6,376 nucleotides of DNA, from the NCBI GenBank assembly GCA_964390695.1, contig CAYMKI010000167.1, positions 1-6,376 on the forward strand. The letters run 5' to 3'. The translations under genes and the position numbers were made by a program. This DNA comes from CAWACC01 sp964390695 (GTDB lineage: Bacteria > Chlamydiota > Chlamydiia > Chlamydiales > Parachlamydiaceae). Below the pieces are notes generated by a model that was not told where the DNA came from, made no database searches, and saw only the letters and a program-made list of their open reading frames with translations. The first letter of the stretch is position 1, and the number at the start of each line of letters is the position of its first letter. Below, piece after piece: positions 5,842-6,376 of this stretch.

Positions 5842-6376
5842 TTATATAAAATTGGATGTATAAACGACTTGACTTACATCATTCAAAGTATAGGTTCCGG
5901 TTTGAATCCCTCGCAAGGCATCCACATATTCAAAAGGCACGGGCTTTTCTTTGGCCATTAAAGCATGAGGATATTTAGGATAATCGGAGCTGTCAGCTCT
6001 ACAGGTTAATGGAATACCCAAACTGGCGGCTTTTTTCATCGCCAGTGTTCTCAACAAGCCTGTAGGATTCTCACTGTCATCCCCTAGATACACCACTTCC
6101 TGAAATAAGACAGGATTTCCTTTAGCATCGATCAAGAGCCTGAACACACAGCGGGCCAAGATAACGCCTCGTTCATTACAGATGAGACCTAAACGATGTT
6201 TGCCATCCAAAAAGAACCCCAACAAACATTTGTTCTGCTCTGAATTTCCACTCACTCTCTGGCAGCTATTATGCACTTCGGTGCCCATCAATATGATATG
6301 ATTTGGATCATCGGTATCTATCACCGTGAATGATTGCTTACGCCGCCCTGATTTTGCCGCTATGACCCTCTTAAGC
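5842..6376 (-). CDS. C-terminal part of a hypothetical protein with a compact alpha/beta domain (5' end outside window)
   Basis: Seen: 177 residues in frame to the right edge, ending in TAA at 5842-5844. A GTG at 6324 could be a start, but the frame stays open upstream (LKRVIAAKSGRRKQSF), so the real start is probably outside. Counting from the first full codon, a basic linker lies at 8-14, then DTDDPN (20-25), GTEVHNSCQ (31-39), NKCLLGFFLDGK (48-59), strands around 61-96 including ARCVFRLLID (74-83), a helix around 107-119 and SLGIPL (118-123). Family: from memory this GTEV...SCQ...NKCLL...ARC.RLL pattern recurs at the C-termini of large hypothetical proteins of environmental Chlamydiota; I cannot verify that. 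The strand-strand-helix-strand order resembles half of a GNAT acetyltransferase, but no acyl-CoA loop (R/Q-x-x-G-x-G/A) is visible. No 35-residue repeat is present in this part. The function is unknown. Confidence 0.85.
   Translation of the reverse strand, partial: LKRVIAAKSGRRKQSFTVIDTDDPNHIILMGTEVHNSCQRVSGNSEQNKCLLGFFLDGKHRLGLICNERGVILARCVFRLLIDAKGNPVLFQEVVYLGDDSENPTGLLRTLAMKKAASLGIPLTCRADSSDYPKYPHALMAKEKPVPFEYVDALRGIQTGTYTLNDVSQVVYTSNFI

Noticed and set aside
6322..6324. GTG at 6324 as start of the upstream gene
   Set aside because: The frame stays open to the window edge with a sensible basic linker and no ribosome binding site is visible before the GTG, so a partial gene is more likely.

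Overview
The window is almost entirely two genes on the minus strand. Both are cut by the window edges, and both read in the same frame, separated by a 141-bp gap with several stops. The organism cannot be fixed from the sequence. The base composition is moderately AT-rich (roughly low-to-mid 40s % GC, estimated by eye from a few lines). The bacterial signals are a strong AGGAGGT ribosome binding site and a plausible extended -10. The upstream gene's C-terminal domain looks, from memory, like a domain in large hypothetical proteins of environmental Chlamydiota (Parachlamydia/Waddlia/Protochlamydia type). A host-associated bacterium of that kind is my best guess, at moderate to low confidence.

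Positions 5700 down to 1: one uninterrupted reading frame of 1900 codons, with no stop in the window. I translated every codon. It encodes a giant protein with an uncharged-polar leader (about residues 1-100), a charged helical stretch (about 101-130), and then a solenoid of about 50 tandem helical repeats, plus one cryptic cap repeat, with a dominant period of exactly 35 residues (105 bp). The array is still running at the window edge, so the protein exceeds 1900 residues. Its repeat consensus does not match TPR, PPR, ankyrin, Sel1, HEAT or LRR as I know them. This array is the main novelty of the window.

Positions 5701-5841: an intergenic gap with a ribosome binding site, a candidate promoter and a small AT-rich inverted repeat, but no convincing terminator.

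Positions 5842-6376: the last 177 residues of a second protein, which enters from the right edge. It has a basic linker and then a compact alpha/beta domain with an acetyltransferase-like look that I cannot confirm.

The two genes are co-directional. The gap carries its own promoter candidate, so the repeat gene may be transcribed independently. A reasonable inference, not shown by the sequence, is that both belong to a set of large secreted or host-interaction proteins: the soluble Ser/Thr/Asn-rich leader without a Sec signal would fit a type III-style secretion signal, and a long solenoid would fit a protein- or nucleic-acid-binding scaffold. All plus-strand ORFs are antisense shadows of the repeat gene.
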